A DNA stretch of 64,000 nucleotides from Planctomycetota bacterium (GCA_022711465.1 JAKLEZ010000001.1:682001-746000); one strand, 5' to 3'; counted from the first letter of the stretch, positions 8,837 to 17,228 are shown. The notes: generated by a model from the sequence alone, not told the origin. Made by a program: numbers and translations.

Positions 8837-10772
8837 CCTCGAGGAGACAACCCGGCCTGCCAAGCCCCTCCGGCACATGCGGTTGGCCGCCCAGTCCGCC
8901 GCCGCCGCAGTCCGCCGCAGGCTCCGGCTGCGCACCACGGCCGAGCAGCTCGAGGTCCTTAACGAGGAGGGTGAGCCGCGCTATCGCCCCATCGATCGAC
9001 AGATGATCAGGCGGCTGCTGGCCTGCATGAAGCCCTACCGCCGTCACTACGTCAAGGGCATCACCCTGGGCATGGTCATGATCCTGCTCGAAATGCAGTC
9101 GCCGCGTTTCATCGGGGCGATCATCAACTGGACCACCAACTATGCGAGCGGGCAGCTCAGCCCCATGCCTACCGAGGCGGCAGCGATCCGCCACGTCGGT
9201 GCGATCATCCTTCTCTGGGCCGCAGTCCTGGCCGTCGCCCTGCTACTGCACCGCTGGACTATCCTGATCATGACCAACGCGGGCGAGAAGGTGCAGTTCG
9301 ATCTCCGCCGACGGCTCTTCGTCCACCTGCAGGAACTCTCAATGAGCTTCTACGACAGGACCAAGCTCGGCCGGCTCATCAGCCGTAGTACCACCGACAT
9401 CAACAGCCTGCGCGAGATGAACGTCTGGGGTATCGACAGCGTGGCGAAGAACTCGATCATGATGTGTGTGGCCTCGACCATGCTGCTCGCCACCGAGCCG
9501 CGTCTCTTTCTGGCGGTGGCGTGGCTCGCCCCGGCCCTGTTCGTCCTCAACCGGGCCTACCGCCGCAAGGCTGCGATCATGTACCAGATCGCCCGCGAAG
9601 GCTTCACCCGCGTCTCCACCAACCTGGCCGAGAACATCACCGGCGTACGAGTCGTGACTGCATTCAACCGGCAATCGTTCAACCTCGGCGTCTTCGATCG
9701 TCTCCAGGACGCGAACACCCTGAATAACGTGAGAGCCTCCCGCGTCAACGGCATCTATCAGCCGCTGCTCGGCTTCGTCGGTTTCATCGGCCGGGTGATC
9801 ATCCTGGTCTACGGCGGCTACCTCGTGGCCACCAACCGCATCGACAGGCGGTTCGGCGTAGGCAGCGTGGTCACGGCCTTCCTCTACTGGGACTGGTTCA
9901 TGGCCCCAATCATCAACTTCGGCAACTTCTACAACCAGCTGATGATGGCTATGGCCGGCGGCGAACGCGTGTTCACCCTGCTGGACACCAAGCCCGAGGT
10001 CACCGATCTGCCCGGGGCTCGGCCCATGCCGCCGATCCAGGGACAGGTCCAATTCCGCGACGTTACCTTCGGCTACAGACCGGACAAACCCGTCCTCCAT
10101 GATATCAGCTTCGTCGCGGATCCGGGCCAGATGATCGCCCTGGTGGGCGCAACCGGCAGCGGCAAGAGCAGCATCATCTCCTTGATCGCCAGGTTCTACC
10201 TCCCGCAGAAAGGAGCCATCCTGGTGGATGGACAGGACATCCGCCAGGTCACCGGCGAATCGCTGCATCGCCAGATGGGACTGGTCCTTCAGACCAACTA
10301 CCTGTTCACGGGCACGGTCATGGACAACATCCGCTACGCCCGTCCGGTGGCCACCGACGCCGACGTCCTCGAAGCCGCCCGAAAACTGGGCACCTACGAC
10401 GCGATCATGAGCCTCCTCGATGGTTTCGCCACCCAGGTCGGCGAACGGGGAGCCAACATGTCGATCGGCCAGCGGCAGCTCATCTGCTTCACCCGGGCGT
10501 TCCTGGCCAACCCGCGGATCTTCATGCTCGACGAAGCGACCAGTTCGGTGGATACCACCACCGAGCAGCAGATCCAGAACTCGCTCGAACAGCTGATGCG
10601 CGGCCGGACCACCTTCGTCGTCGCCCACCGGCTGAGCACCATCCAGCGAGCTGACTGCATCCTGGTCATCGACAAGGGGCGGATTATCGAACGGGGTTCG
10701 CACGCCGAACTCCTGGAGCGGGACGGCAAGTACGCCCATCTCCACGACCAGTTCGTGCTCGCGTGCGAATGA
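8829..10772 (+). CDS. ABC exporter half-transporter, catalytic partner subunit
   Basis: About 647 residues: an Arg-rich cytosolic N-terminus, a six-helix exporter domain (about 75-350) and an ATPase domain. Walker A is GATGSGKSS (about 440-448), Walker B is IFMLDEATSSVD (about 564-575) with catalytic glutamate, and the signature is altered to MSIGQRQ (near 544) instead of LSGGQ. Pairing its Walker motifs with the canonical signature of the upstream subunit gives one competent ATP site; the reciprocal pairing gives one degenerate site. GTG at 8829 overlaps the upstream stop (GTGCCTGA), indicating translational coupling. An ATG at 8766 would add 21 residues within the upstream gene and cannot be excluded. 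Confidence 0.9.
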   Translation: MPDLEETTRPAKPLRHMRLAAQSAAAAVRRRLRLRTTAEQLEVLNEEGEPRYRPIDRQMIRRLLACMKPYRRHYVKGITLGMVMILLEMQSPRFIGAIINWTTNYASGQLSPMPTEAAAIRHVGAIILLWAAVLAVALLLHRWTILIMTNAGEKVQFDLRRRLFVHLQELSMSFYDRTKLGRLISRSTTDINSLREMNVWGIDSVAKNSIMMCVASTMLLATEPRLFLAVAWLAPALFVLNRAYRRKAAIMYQIAREGFTRVSTNLAENITGVRVVTAFNRQSFNLGVFDRLQDANTLNNVRASRVNGIYQPLLGFVGFIGRVIILVYGGYLVATNRIDRRFGVGSVVTAFLYWDWFMAPIINFGNFYNQLMMAMAGGERVFTLLDTKPEVTDLPGARPMPPIQGQVQFRDVTFGYRPDKPVLHDISFVADPGQMIALVGATGSGKSSIISLIARFYLPQKGAILVDGQDIRQVTGESLHRQMGLVLQTNYLFTGTVMDNIRYARPVATDADVLEAARKLGTYDAIMSLLDGFATQVGERGANMSIGQRQLICFTRAFLANPRIFMLDEATSSVDTTTEQQIQNSLEQLMRGRTTFVVAHRLSTIQRADCILVIDKGRIIERGSHAELLERDGKYAHLHDQFVLACE

Positions 10773-10867
10773 GCCGGTCGGCAGCCCTGCCCCCGCCCGA
10801 ACACGCCGCGGCCCAAGACGCGGGACCTCGCCAAAGGGGTCCGCCCTCACCGTCGCCCAGCAGGAGA

Positions 10868-10896
10868 TTGCATCAGGCCCCAGGGAAGCCTATAGT
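10868..10896 (+). promoter_or_regulatory. sigma70-like promoter of the radical SAM gene
   Basis: TTGCAT (10868-10873), 17-nt spacer, TATAGT (10891-10896). It lies in the intergenic stretch after the ABC genes and about 46 bases before the ATG at 10943. Confidence 0.55.
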
Positions 10897-10942
10897 GATC
10901 CAGCGGGAACCGGCGAGCAATGGGGGACAGGGTTTAGACACT

Positions 10943-12415
10943 ATGAAAATACTACTTGTTTCCGCAGCCACACCGGATACGTTCTGGAGCTTCAAGCACG
11001 TTCTGCCGTTTGTCGCCAAGAAGGCGGCTTTTCCGCCGCTTGGGCTCCTGACCGTGGCCGCCATGCTGCCTCGCGAATGGGACCTCAAGCTGATCGACCT
11101 CAACGTAACCCGGCTGACGGACGCCGATCTGGTCTGGGCCGACTACATCTTCGTTTCCGCCATGATCGTGCAGGCGGATTCCGCCCGGCAGGTCATCGCC
11201 CGGGCCAACTCCCTGGGCAAGCCCCTGGTCGCCGGCGGCCCGCTTTTCATGACCGGACACGACCAGTTCCCCGAGGTCCAGCACTTCGTGCTCGGCGAGG
11301 CCGAAAACATCATGCCCGACTTGATCGCGGACATGGTCGCCGGACAAGTGAAGCACCGCTACCGCCACGAGCAGCGACCGGACCTGAGCCTGACGCCGGT
11401 GCCCAGGTGGGACCTCATCAACATGAGTCAGTACGCCCTCATGCCCCTGCAATCCTCTCGCGGATGCCCGTTCAACTGCGAATTCTGCGACATCATCGTC
11501 ATGAACGGGCGCGTGCCCCGGGTCAAGAGCACCGAACAGATGATCCGCGAGCTCGACTCGCTGGTCGACGCCGGCTGGAACGATTCGATCTTCATCGTGG
11601 ACGACAACTTCATCGGCAACAAGGTCAAGGTGAAAGCCTTCCTCCGCGAGTTGATCGCCTGGCGAGAGCGACGCGATCCGGCTATCGCCTTCACGACCGA
11701 GGCCTCGCTCAACCTGGCCGACGACCCTGAGCTGCTCGACCTCATGGCCCGGGCCGGCTTCAAGAAGGTGTTCGTCGGCATCGAAACGCCCGAGGAGGCC
11801 AGCCTGACGGAATGCGCCAAGGTCCAGAATACCCAGCGCGACCTGATCGCGGCCGTCAGAACCATCCAGAAAGCCGGTATCGAGGTCATGGGCGGCTTCA
11901 TCGTCGGCTTCGACAACGACAAGCCGAACATCTTCGAACGGCAGATCAAGTTCATCCAGGAAGCCGGTATCGCAACGGCGATGGTCGGCCTCCTGACCGC
12001 CCTGCCAGGCACCCGGCTGTGGAACCGGCTGAAGGAAGAAGGGCGTATCATCAGCCAGACGACGGGCAACAACCTCGATGCTGTCCTGAATTTCATCCCC
12101 AAGCTCGACCGGGAAATGCTGATCGAGGGCTACCGCTCACTGGTCAAGCGGCTCTACACGCCGAAGGCCTATTACGCCAGAATCCTGACTTTCCTCCGGG
12201 AGTACCACCCCCGCGGTCCACAGATACCTCGGCCGGCCTCGGACATCCGCGCGGTCATCAAGTCGCTGTGGATCATGGGTGTGCTCACCCGCGGGCGGCG
12301 CGAGTACTGGAAATTCCTCACCAAAATCCTGGTCTTTCATCGCCGCGCGTTCCCCGAGGCCATGACCCTGGCCATCACCGGCTACCACTTCCGACGGATC
12401 GCGGCGGCCCTGTGA
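10943..12415 (+). CDS. B12-binding domain radical SAM protein, HpnP/DUF4070 type
   Basis: A 490-residue protein starting MKILLVSAATPDTFWSF. The N-terminal cobalamin-binding-like domain (about 1-140) lacks a DxHxxG histidine. The radical SAM core has C-x3-C-x2-C in SRGCPFNCEFC (C175, C179, C182), followed by GFKKVFVGIETP and GGFIVGFDND strands. The basic C-terminal region (about 350-490) resembles DUF4070. This architecture and the WSF-x-H-V-L / KKAAFPPLGLLTVAAMLP start are shared with HpnP, the hopanoid C-2 methylase, and with many uncharacterised relatives. No hopanoid gene lies in the window, so methylation of a lipid or other unactivated carbon is only a suggestion. No strong Shine-Dalgarno sits directly upstream of this ATG. 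Confidence 0.8.
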   Translation: MKILLVSAATPDTFWSFKHVLPFVAKKAAFPPLGLLTVAAMLPREWDLKLIDLNVTRLTDADLVWADYIFVSAMIVQADSARQVIARANSLGKPLVAGGPLFMTGHDQFPEVQHFVLGEAENIMPDLIADMVAGQVKHRYRHEQRPDLSLTPVPRWDLINMSQYALMPLQSSRGCPFNCEFCDIIVMNGRVPRVKSTEQMIRELDSLVDAGWNDSIFIVDDNFIGNKVKVKAFLRELIAWRERRDPAIAFTTEASLNLADDPELLDLMARAGFKKVFVGIETPEEASLTECAKVQNTQRDLIAAVRTIQKAGIEVMGGFIVGFDNDKPNIFERQIKFIQEAGIATAMVGLLTALPGTRLWNRLKEEGRIISQTTGNNLDAVLNFIPKLDREMLIEGYRSLVKRLYTPKAYYARILTFLREYHPRGPQIPRPASDIRAVIKSLWIMGVLTRGRREYWKFLTKILVFHRRAFPEAMTLAITGYHFRRIAAAL

Positions 12416-12421
12416 CACGAT

Positions 12422-12438
12422 GGGGGGGCTGCCCCCCC
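12422..12438 (+). terminator. GC hairpin after the radical SAM gene, no T-tract
   Basis: Seven G and seven C separated by three bases form a perfect short stem a few bases after the stop at 12415. Without a T-tract it is at best a weak or Rho-assisted stop. Confidence 0.25.
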
Positions 12439-12550
12439 GGTATCTGATCTCGAGGACCAGGATGCGCAACAGCACCCCTGGATCCGAAGCTGACACCCCC
12501 TCCCGACCGCCAGTGAACAAGCTCGGTCAGCCTGTTGCGAGACCCGCCCA

Positions 12551-12585
12551 AAGAGAAGGCCACGCACTCTCGTGCGCGGCCTTCT
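12551..12585 (-). terminator. intrinsic terminator of the RRM gene
   Basis: GAAGGCCACGCAC (12555-12567) pairs with GTGCGCGGCCTTC (12572-12584) with one G-U pair and a four-base loop. On the minus strand it is followed by TCTCTTT, and it lies about 35 bases past the RRM stop. Confidence 0.6.
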
Positions 12586-12619
12586 TGATCGACAGGTCTA
12601 CCGACCCGGGAGAACCGGC

Positions 12620-12958
12620 TCAGTAACGGCGACCACCGCCACCGCCACCACCGCCACCGTAGCCGCCGCGCCCCCCTCGTCCACCGCCGCCGCCACCACC
12701 GCTGCGATTCTCCCGCGGCTTGGCTTCATTGACAGTCAGTACACGCCCGCCGTGATCCTTGCCGTTGAGGGCATCGATCGCGGCCTGGGCTTCCTGGGGC
12801 GAACTCATCTCGACGAAGCCGAATCCTTTGCTCCGGCCGCTCATGCGGTCGGCAATGACCTCAGCACTCTCGACAGTCCCGTGGGCGGCAAAGAGCTGCT
12901 CCAGATCAGAGCTGGTCACGTCGTAGGTCAGGTTCCCAACATACAGTTTCTTGCCCAT
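12620..12958 (-). CDS. Glycine-rich RRM RNA-binding protein
   Basis: A 112-residue protein with one RNA recognition motif followed by a Gly/Arg tail. RNP2 is KLYVGNLTY (residues 4-12) and RNP1 is SKGFGFVEM (about 43-51); the tail from about residue 88 is Gly-rich with RGG-like pieces and ends GGRRY. Bacterial proteins of this build (cyanobacterial Rbp type) bind single-stranded RNA and are often cold-induced or act in mRNA localisation and stability. AGGAGA five to eight bases before the ATG fixes the start. It is monocistronic, with its own promoter and terminator. A structured small-RNA candidate lies upstream on the same strand. Confidence 0.9.
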   Translation of the reverse strand: MGKKLYVGNLTYDVTSSDLEQLFAAHGTVESAEVIADRMSGRSKGFGFVEMSSPQEAQAAIDALNGKDHGGRVLTVNEAKPRENRSGGGGGGGRGGRGGYGGGGGGGGGRRY

Positions 12959-13127
12959 CTATTCTTCTCCTGTGATAGGGCAGGTCGACCCAGGTTTCAC
13001 TTTCCGGGTCGGATCAGAAAGCGGCCGGCATCTCGGCCTAGAAGCTGGAGCGGCGATTGAGGGAACGGTCCGGACATGCTACGACAGAGGTCGCGTACCC
13101 TGCTCGTTCGTCAAACCAACTGCACCA

Positions 13128-13155
13128 AGTATAGCGGCTGACCAGCCGAATGCAA
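13128..13155 (-). promoter_or_regulatory. sigma70-like promoter of the RRM gene
   Basis: Minus-strand TTGCAT (13150-13155), 16-nt spacer, TATACT (13128-13133). The predicted leader to the ATG at 12958 is about 160 nt, long enough to carry regulatory structure. Confidence 0.6.
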
Positions 13156-13255
13156 CTTCAGCAAACGACCTTCAATCCTGACGCCCATACCAGCGCCTGC
13201 CCTGGGCGATGCGACCCAACGCCCGCACGACACCTCCAACCGAGGGGAATCGATT

Positions 13256-13413
13256 GTCCAAAAAGAAAACACCAGGTGCCTTACGACAGCCCGGTGTTTT
13301 CCGGAGGGGAAAAGCCCCACGGCGAACCGCCCACAGGCGGACATCCTCATGCCAGCGCGAATCCGACGGACCCTCTTGTGACACGATTCCCCTATGGCCC
13401 CGTCCGATCCACC
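13256..13413 (-). ncRNA. candidate structured small RNA, about 155 nt
   Basis: A promoter (13420-13448) and an intrinsic terminator (13260-13301) on the minus strand bracket a segment with no plausible coding frame. Read on the minus strand it can form successive hairpins: ATCGGACGG pairing with CCGTCGGAT across about 30 nt (one mismatch), GGCAT-GAGG-ATGTC, CCGCC-TGTG-GGCGG, GGGG-CTTTT-CCCC, then the terminator stem. It does not show the SRP GGAAGGAAGCAG loop, tmRNA or tRNA features. It could be an independent small RNA, because the RRM gene downstream has its own promoter, or a terminated leader of that gene. The family is not recognised. Confidence 0.5.
13260..13301 (-). terminator. intrinsic terminator of the small-RNA candidate
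   Basis: GAAAACACC (13265-13273) and GGTGTTTTC (13293-13301) are perfectly complementary. On the minus strand the stem is followed by five T (13264-13260). No protein gene on this strand ends nearby. Confidence 0.7.
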
Positions 13414-13419
13414 GGTGGT

Positions 13420-13448
13420 AACATACTACAACCCTGACCTGATTTCAA
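13420..13448 (-). promoter_or_regulatory. promoter of the small-RNA candidate
   Basis: Minus-strand TTGAAA (13443-13448), exactly 17 nt, then TATGTT (13420-13425). The expected start is near 13413. Confidence 0.55.
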
Positions 13449-13695
13449 GCAACACGAGCGCAGAATCCGAACAAGAGTTGCACATTGCACCGGGTTGTCC
13501 ACGCAGGTATGCCTAGGAAACATCAGTATCTCTTTATGCAAGAACATGTTATGAATCAGCAAACCCTGTGAATTGCTGAATGCCATTCCGCTGTTCGCCT
13601 ATGGGACAACAAGGATTCGAGCGGCTGCCGGCAGCCACCCGCGTGTCCCCACCACCAACCGATCCCCGTGGACGAGATCCGATAACTTGGCCGAT

Positions 13696-14532
13696 ATGAG
13701 CGTGCCCGACAAGATCATGAACAAGGAGGAGTTGCGGAACCAGGTCGCAGTCGCCCACGCGGCCGGCCAGACCGTCGTCCACTGCCACGGCCGCTTCGAC
13801 ATCGTCCACCCCCGGGCACGTCCGTTACCTCAAGTTCGCCCGCCAGCAGGGAGACCTCCTCGTCATCTCACTGACCAGCGATTCCCAGGTCGGCAAGGGC
13901 GCGCAGCGACCCTACATCCCTGAAGAAATGCGGGCCGAAAACCTCGCCGCCCTCGGGGTCGTCGATCTGGGTTACATCAACCCCAACCCGACTTCCGCCG
14001 ATCTCTTGGCCGAGCTGCGCCCCGACGTCGACGTGAAAGGCAACAAATACGAGCAGAACAACCGCCCGGACTTCGCTCGGGAAAGGCAGGTAGTCGAGAG
14101 CTACGGCGACCGAGCCGTCTTCAGCAGCGGCGACGTCGTGTTCAGCTCGACGCAGCTCATCGAAAACATGGACCAGAATCCGACATCGATCTGCTCTGCC
14201 CGACAGAACGCGAGCTGCGTTCCGCCCGCCACGATTTCGATCGCGGCTCATCCAACGTCACCTGGACGGTGATGGCCACCACCCGGGCCCGGCACATGAT
14301 CGTCACACTGGGCAGAAAGGGCATGGTCGTGTTCGATCGCCAGAGCCAGGGCCCGACATCGCCACGGTGGCGAGATCGGCTGCGGAGCGAAGACTTGCCC
14401 TCCCTGGCGGACGCCACGGTCGATCCGCTAGGGGCCGTTGACGCTCTGTTGACGACGGCCACACTCAGACTTGCGACCGGCGGCAACCTCATGCGGGCAG
14501 CTTACCTCGGCTCCCTGGCGGCCGGGCAATGA
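13696..14532 (+). pseudogene. Decayed bifunctional nucleotidyltransferase-PfkB kinase (RfaE-like domains)
   Basis: Reading starts MSVPDKIMNKEELRNQ and gives the nucleotidyltransferase start VVHCHGRFDIVHP. At about 13810-13816 a run of five C shifts the frame; with one C fewer it reads PGHVRYLKFARQQGDLLVIS, the expected HxGH continuation. That frame continues through AELRPDVDVKGNKYE and SSTQLIENM (to about 14170). A third frame then encodes only the C-terminal part of a PfkB-type kinase (CPTERELRSARHDF, HMIVTLGRKGMVVF, DPLGAVDALL) to a TGA at 14532. The roughly 200 N-terminal residues of the kinase are missing, and the usual TGAGDA motif reads LGAVDA. Intact planctomycete relatives have both domains in one chain acting on sugar phosphates. 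One frameshift could be an assembly error, but deletion plus motif loss indicates a real pseudogene. Confidence 0.75.
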
Positions 14533-14716
14533 CCCAACCTCCCGGTAGCGGCAGCCTCGGGTCGGTGACACCTCGGGCGGTCAATCCTGCCAAGCGGGTG
14601 TGATCGCGGGGATGAGGGGCGGGCCGTTCTGAACACCGTTGCCTCGCCGGGCCGGAGACGCTATCCTTGGTGCTCCACGGAGCGAATGCGGACCACCGTG
14701 GCTAGAAAGTCCTGAA

Positions 14717-15547
14717 ATGCGAGTCAATCTCCTGTGTATCGGAGATGTCGTGGGCCGGCCGGGGCGGTATGCGATCTCCCAAACCCTCCCCCATCTGGCC
14801 CGGGAATACAACATTCACTGTGTGATCGCCAACGCGGAGAACGCCGCTGGCGGATCCGGACTCACCCCGCAACTCTTCGAGAAGTTCAGGCGCTACGGGG
14901 TCGACCTCATCACCCTGGGCGACCACATCTACCGCCGCCAGGAGATCATTCCGGTCCTGGAGAGTTCGGACCGGATCGTACGCCCCGCGAACATGTCCCC
15001 CCAGGCGGTCGGCAGGAATGTCGCGATCTGCCAGACCAAGCTCGGCCCGAAAGTGGCGATCATCTCGCTGCTCGGGCGACTGTTCATGAAGACCATGGTC
15101 GATTGCCCATTTCACGCCGTGGACCGCGTACTCAAGCAGCTCCCGCCCGATGTCAAAATCGTCGTGGTCGACGTGCACGCCGAGGCCACCAGCGAGAAGG
15201 TCGCCATGGGCTGGTACCTCGATGGGCGGGTCAGCGCCGTGGTCGGCACGCACACCCACGTACAGACCGCTGACGAGAGCATTCTGCCCAACGGAACGGC
15301 CTACCTCACCGATCTCGGCATGACCGGACCGTTTGACTCCGTCCTCGGGCGGCTCAAGGACCGGGTGATTCGCACCTTTCTGACCAACCTGCCCCACGCG
15401 TTCGACGTGGCCGAGGGCGACCCGCGGCTGTGTGGACTCCTGGTCGGCGTGGAGTCAACCACCGGCAAGGCCGAGCACGTGGAGCGAATCTGCATCGACA
15501 AATCGAGCCCACTGTTCGTCAACCTGGCCGGCGGAGAGGTGGACTGA
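14717..15547 (+). CDS. ymdB: YmdB-like metallophosphoesterase (TIGR00282 family)
   Basis: A 276-residue cytosolic protein starting MRVNLLCIGDVVGRPGR. Metal-binding elements of the family are visible: GDVVG near residue 9, ANAENAAGG near 40, GDHIYRR near 67 (most members have GNHTWD), DVHAEATSEK near 155, GTHTHVQTAD near 180 and LTDLGMTGP near 200. Characterised YmdB from Bacillus hydrolyses 2',3'-cyclic nucleotides and affects RNA decay and biofilm decisions. The ATG at 14717 is chosen because similarity begins there; in-frame codons upstream are low-complexity Arg/Pro. One base separates its stop from the xseA ATG, so the two form an operon. Confidence 0.85.
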   Translation: MRVNLLCIGDVVGRPGRYAISQTLPHLAREYNIHCVIANAENAAGGSGLTPQLFEKFRRYGVDLITLGDHIYRRQEIIPVLESSDRIVRPANMSPQAVGRNVAICQTKLGPKVAIISLLGRLFMKTMVDCPFHAVDRVLKQLPPDVKIVVVDVHAEATSEKVAMGWYLDGRVSAVVGTHTHVQTADESILPNGTAYLTDLGMTGPFDSVLGRLKDRVIRTFLTNLPHAFDVAEGDPRLCGLLVGVESTTGKAEHVERICIDKSSPLFVNLAGGEVD

Positions 15548-15548
15548 C

Positions 15549-17228
15549 ATGACTGCCCAGCGCCCGACGTTCGATCCCGACCAGATCCGGACCCCGGCCG
15601 CCACCCCCCTGCCAAGACAGGTCACGGTCAGCCAGTTGACCGCGGCCATCAAGCGGGCTCTCGCCGACGGACTGCCCGGCACCATCCACCTGCTCGGCGA
15701 GATCAGCAACTTCACCCGCCACACCAGCGGCCACCTCTACCTGACCTTGAAGGACAAGGGCGGCGAGATCAGGGCGGTCATGTGGCGATCCGGAGCCGCC
15801 GACCTGAAGTTCAAACCGGCCGATGGCATGGAGGTCATCGCCACCGGCTACGTGGACTTCTACGAGAACCGCGGCCAATGCCAGTTCATCATCCGCAGAC
15901 TCGAGCCGCGCGGAACCGGGGCCCTGGAACTCGCTTTCCGCCAGCTGCGCGAACAGCTGGAGAAGGAGGGCCTTTTCGACCCTCGGCACAAGAAGCCGAT
16001 CCCCCCCTATCCCCGGATCATCGCCGTCGTCACCAGCCCGACCGGAGCGGCCGTCCGCGACATCCTGCGGACCCTTCAGCGGCGGTACCCCTGCGTGCAG
16101 GTCCTCGTCCATCCGGTGAAAGTGCAGGGCGAGGGAGCCGCCGCGGAAATCGCCGACGCGATCGCCCGGCTCAACCGTGAGGCCGCGTCACTGGGCGGCA
16201 TCGACACGATCATCGTGGCCCGTGGCGGCGGTTCACTCGAAGAGCTGTGGGCCTTCAACGAGGAACCCGTCGCCCGTGCCATCCATACCAGCCGGATCCC
16301 AATCATCAGCGGCGTGGGACACGAGGTGGACATCACCATCGCCGATCTGGTGGCCGATCTGCGGGCCGCGACGCCCACCGCCGCCGCCGAGCTGGCTGTA
16401 CCCGTGCGGTCCGAGGTGCTTGCCGGGCTGGACGAGTTCCAGGCACGACTCCACCGGGCGATGCGAAACCGGCTGGAGTTATCTCGCTCGAAGGCGGACG
16501 CCATCGGCCGGGTCTCCTGGCTGCGCGATCCCGGCACCTTGATCCAGCAGGCCGAGCAGCGGCTGGACGATGCCACCTCGCAACTCCAGGCGGCCATCGG
16601 ACGACTCCTTGACCGCCAACGAAGCCGACTGCACGAGCTGGTGATCAAGCTGGCCGCCGGCCGTCCCCAGACCGTGCTCCATCGGCTGCTGCAGCAACTC
16701 GAACACCTGGCGTCGCGGCTGCGATGGAGCCAGTCACAGTCCCTCCTGGCCCATGACCGCCGGCTGCATGCAACGGAAGTCAGACTGGCGGGCGTTCGAC
16801 CGCAGGCCGTCTTGCGGCAGGCTCACGACCGACTGGCCACAATGGCCAGCCGCCTCGATCGCGGCGCACGTCTGCACACCCGTCAACTGGCGAACCGGAT
16901 CGACGAGAAGGAGCGAGCCCTGCGAGCCACCTCACCCATCCGCCAGGTCGCCGCCGAGGACAAACGGCTCCGCAAGCTCGAGCTCGAACTGACCCGATCG
17001 CTCGCTCACCGCCTCAAACCGGCCCGGCAATCGCTGCAGTCGCTGGCCGGCCGCCTGGAGACCACCAGTCATCACAAGACACTGGCCCGCGGCTTCACCA
17101 TTACCCGCGACCGCAGAAACGGCCACATCGTCACCGCCGCCGACCAGGTCCAGCCCGGCCAAGAAGTCGTCACCGAAACCGCAGATGGGGAGTTCGCGAG
17201 CCGGGTCACAGACCAAGGTAACCCCTGA
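15549..17228 (+). CDS. xseA: Exodeoxyribonuclease VII large subunit
   Basis: About 559 residues. The N-terminal OB-fold (about 20-115: TIHLLGEISNFTRHTSGHLY, LTLKDKGGEIRAVMWR) binds single-stranded DNA. The catalytic domain follows, with PRIIAVVTSPTGAAVRD, ARGGGSLEELWAFNEE and GVGHEVDITIADLVAD-RAATPTAAAEL. A long coiled-coil region (about 290-480) and the ARGF-x-I-T-R tail complete the family layout. ExoVII degrades single-stranded DNA to oligonucleotides in repair; the large subunit normally needs several XseB small subunits. No xseB is visible in the 257 bases downstream, which is unusual because the pair often adjoin. GAGAGGTGG precedes the ATG at 15549. Confidence 0.95.
   Translation: MTAQRPTFDPDQIRTPAATPLPRQVTVSQLTAAIKRALADGLPGTIHLLGEISNFTRHTSGHLYLTLKDKGGEIRAVMWRSGAADLKFKPADGMEVIATGYVDFYENRGQCQFIIRRLEPRGTGALELAFRQLREQLEKEGLFDPRHKKPIPPYPRIIAVVTSPTGAAVRDILRTLQRRYPCVQVLVHPVKVQGEGAAAEIADAIARLNREAASLGGIDTIIVARGGGSLEELWAFNEEPVARAIHTSRIPIISGVGHEVDITIADLVADLRAATPTAAAELAVPVRSEVLAGLDEFQARLHRAMRNRLELSRSKADAIGRVSWLRDPGTLIQQAEQRLDDATSQLQAAIGRLLDRQRSRLHELVIKLAAGRPQTVLHRLLQQLEHLASRLRWSQSQSLLAHDRRLHATEVRLAGVRPQAVLRQAHDRLATMASRLDRGARLHTRQLANRIDEKERALRATSPIRQVAAEDKRLRKLELELTRSLAHRLKPARQSLQSLAGRLETTSHHKTLARGFTITRDRRNGHIVTAADQVQPGQEVVTETADGEFASRVTDQGNP

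Noticed and set aside
9339..10850. Minus-strand frame of about 503 residues opposite the second ABC gene
   Set aside because: Mirrors codon structure of the real gene; no motif, no ribosome site.
12620..12700. Short tandem GGC-rich repeats suggesting a microsatellite or CRISPR-like array
   Set aside because: These encode the Gly-rich tail of the RRM protein; there are no spacers or regular repeat units.
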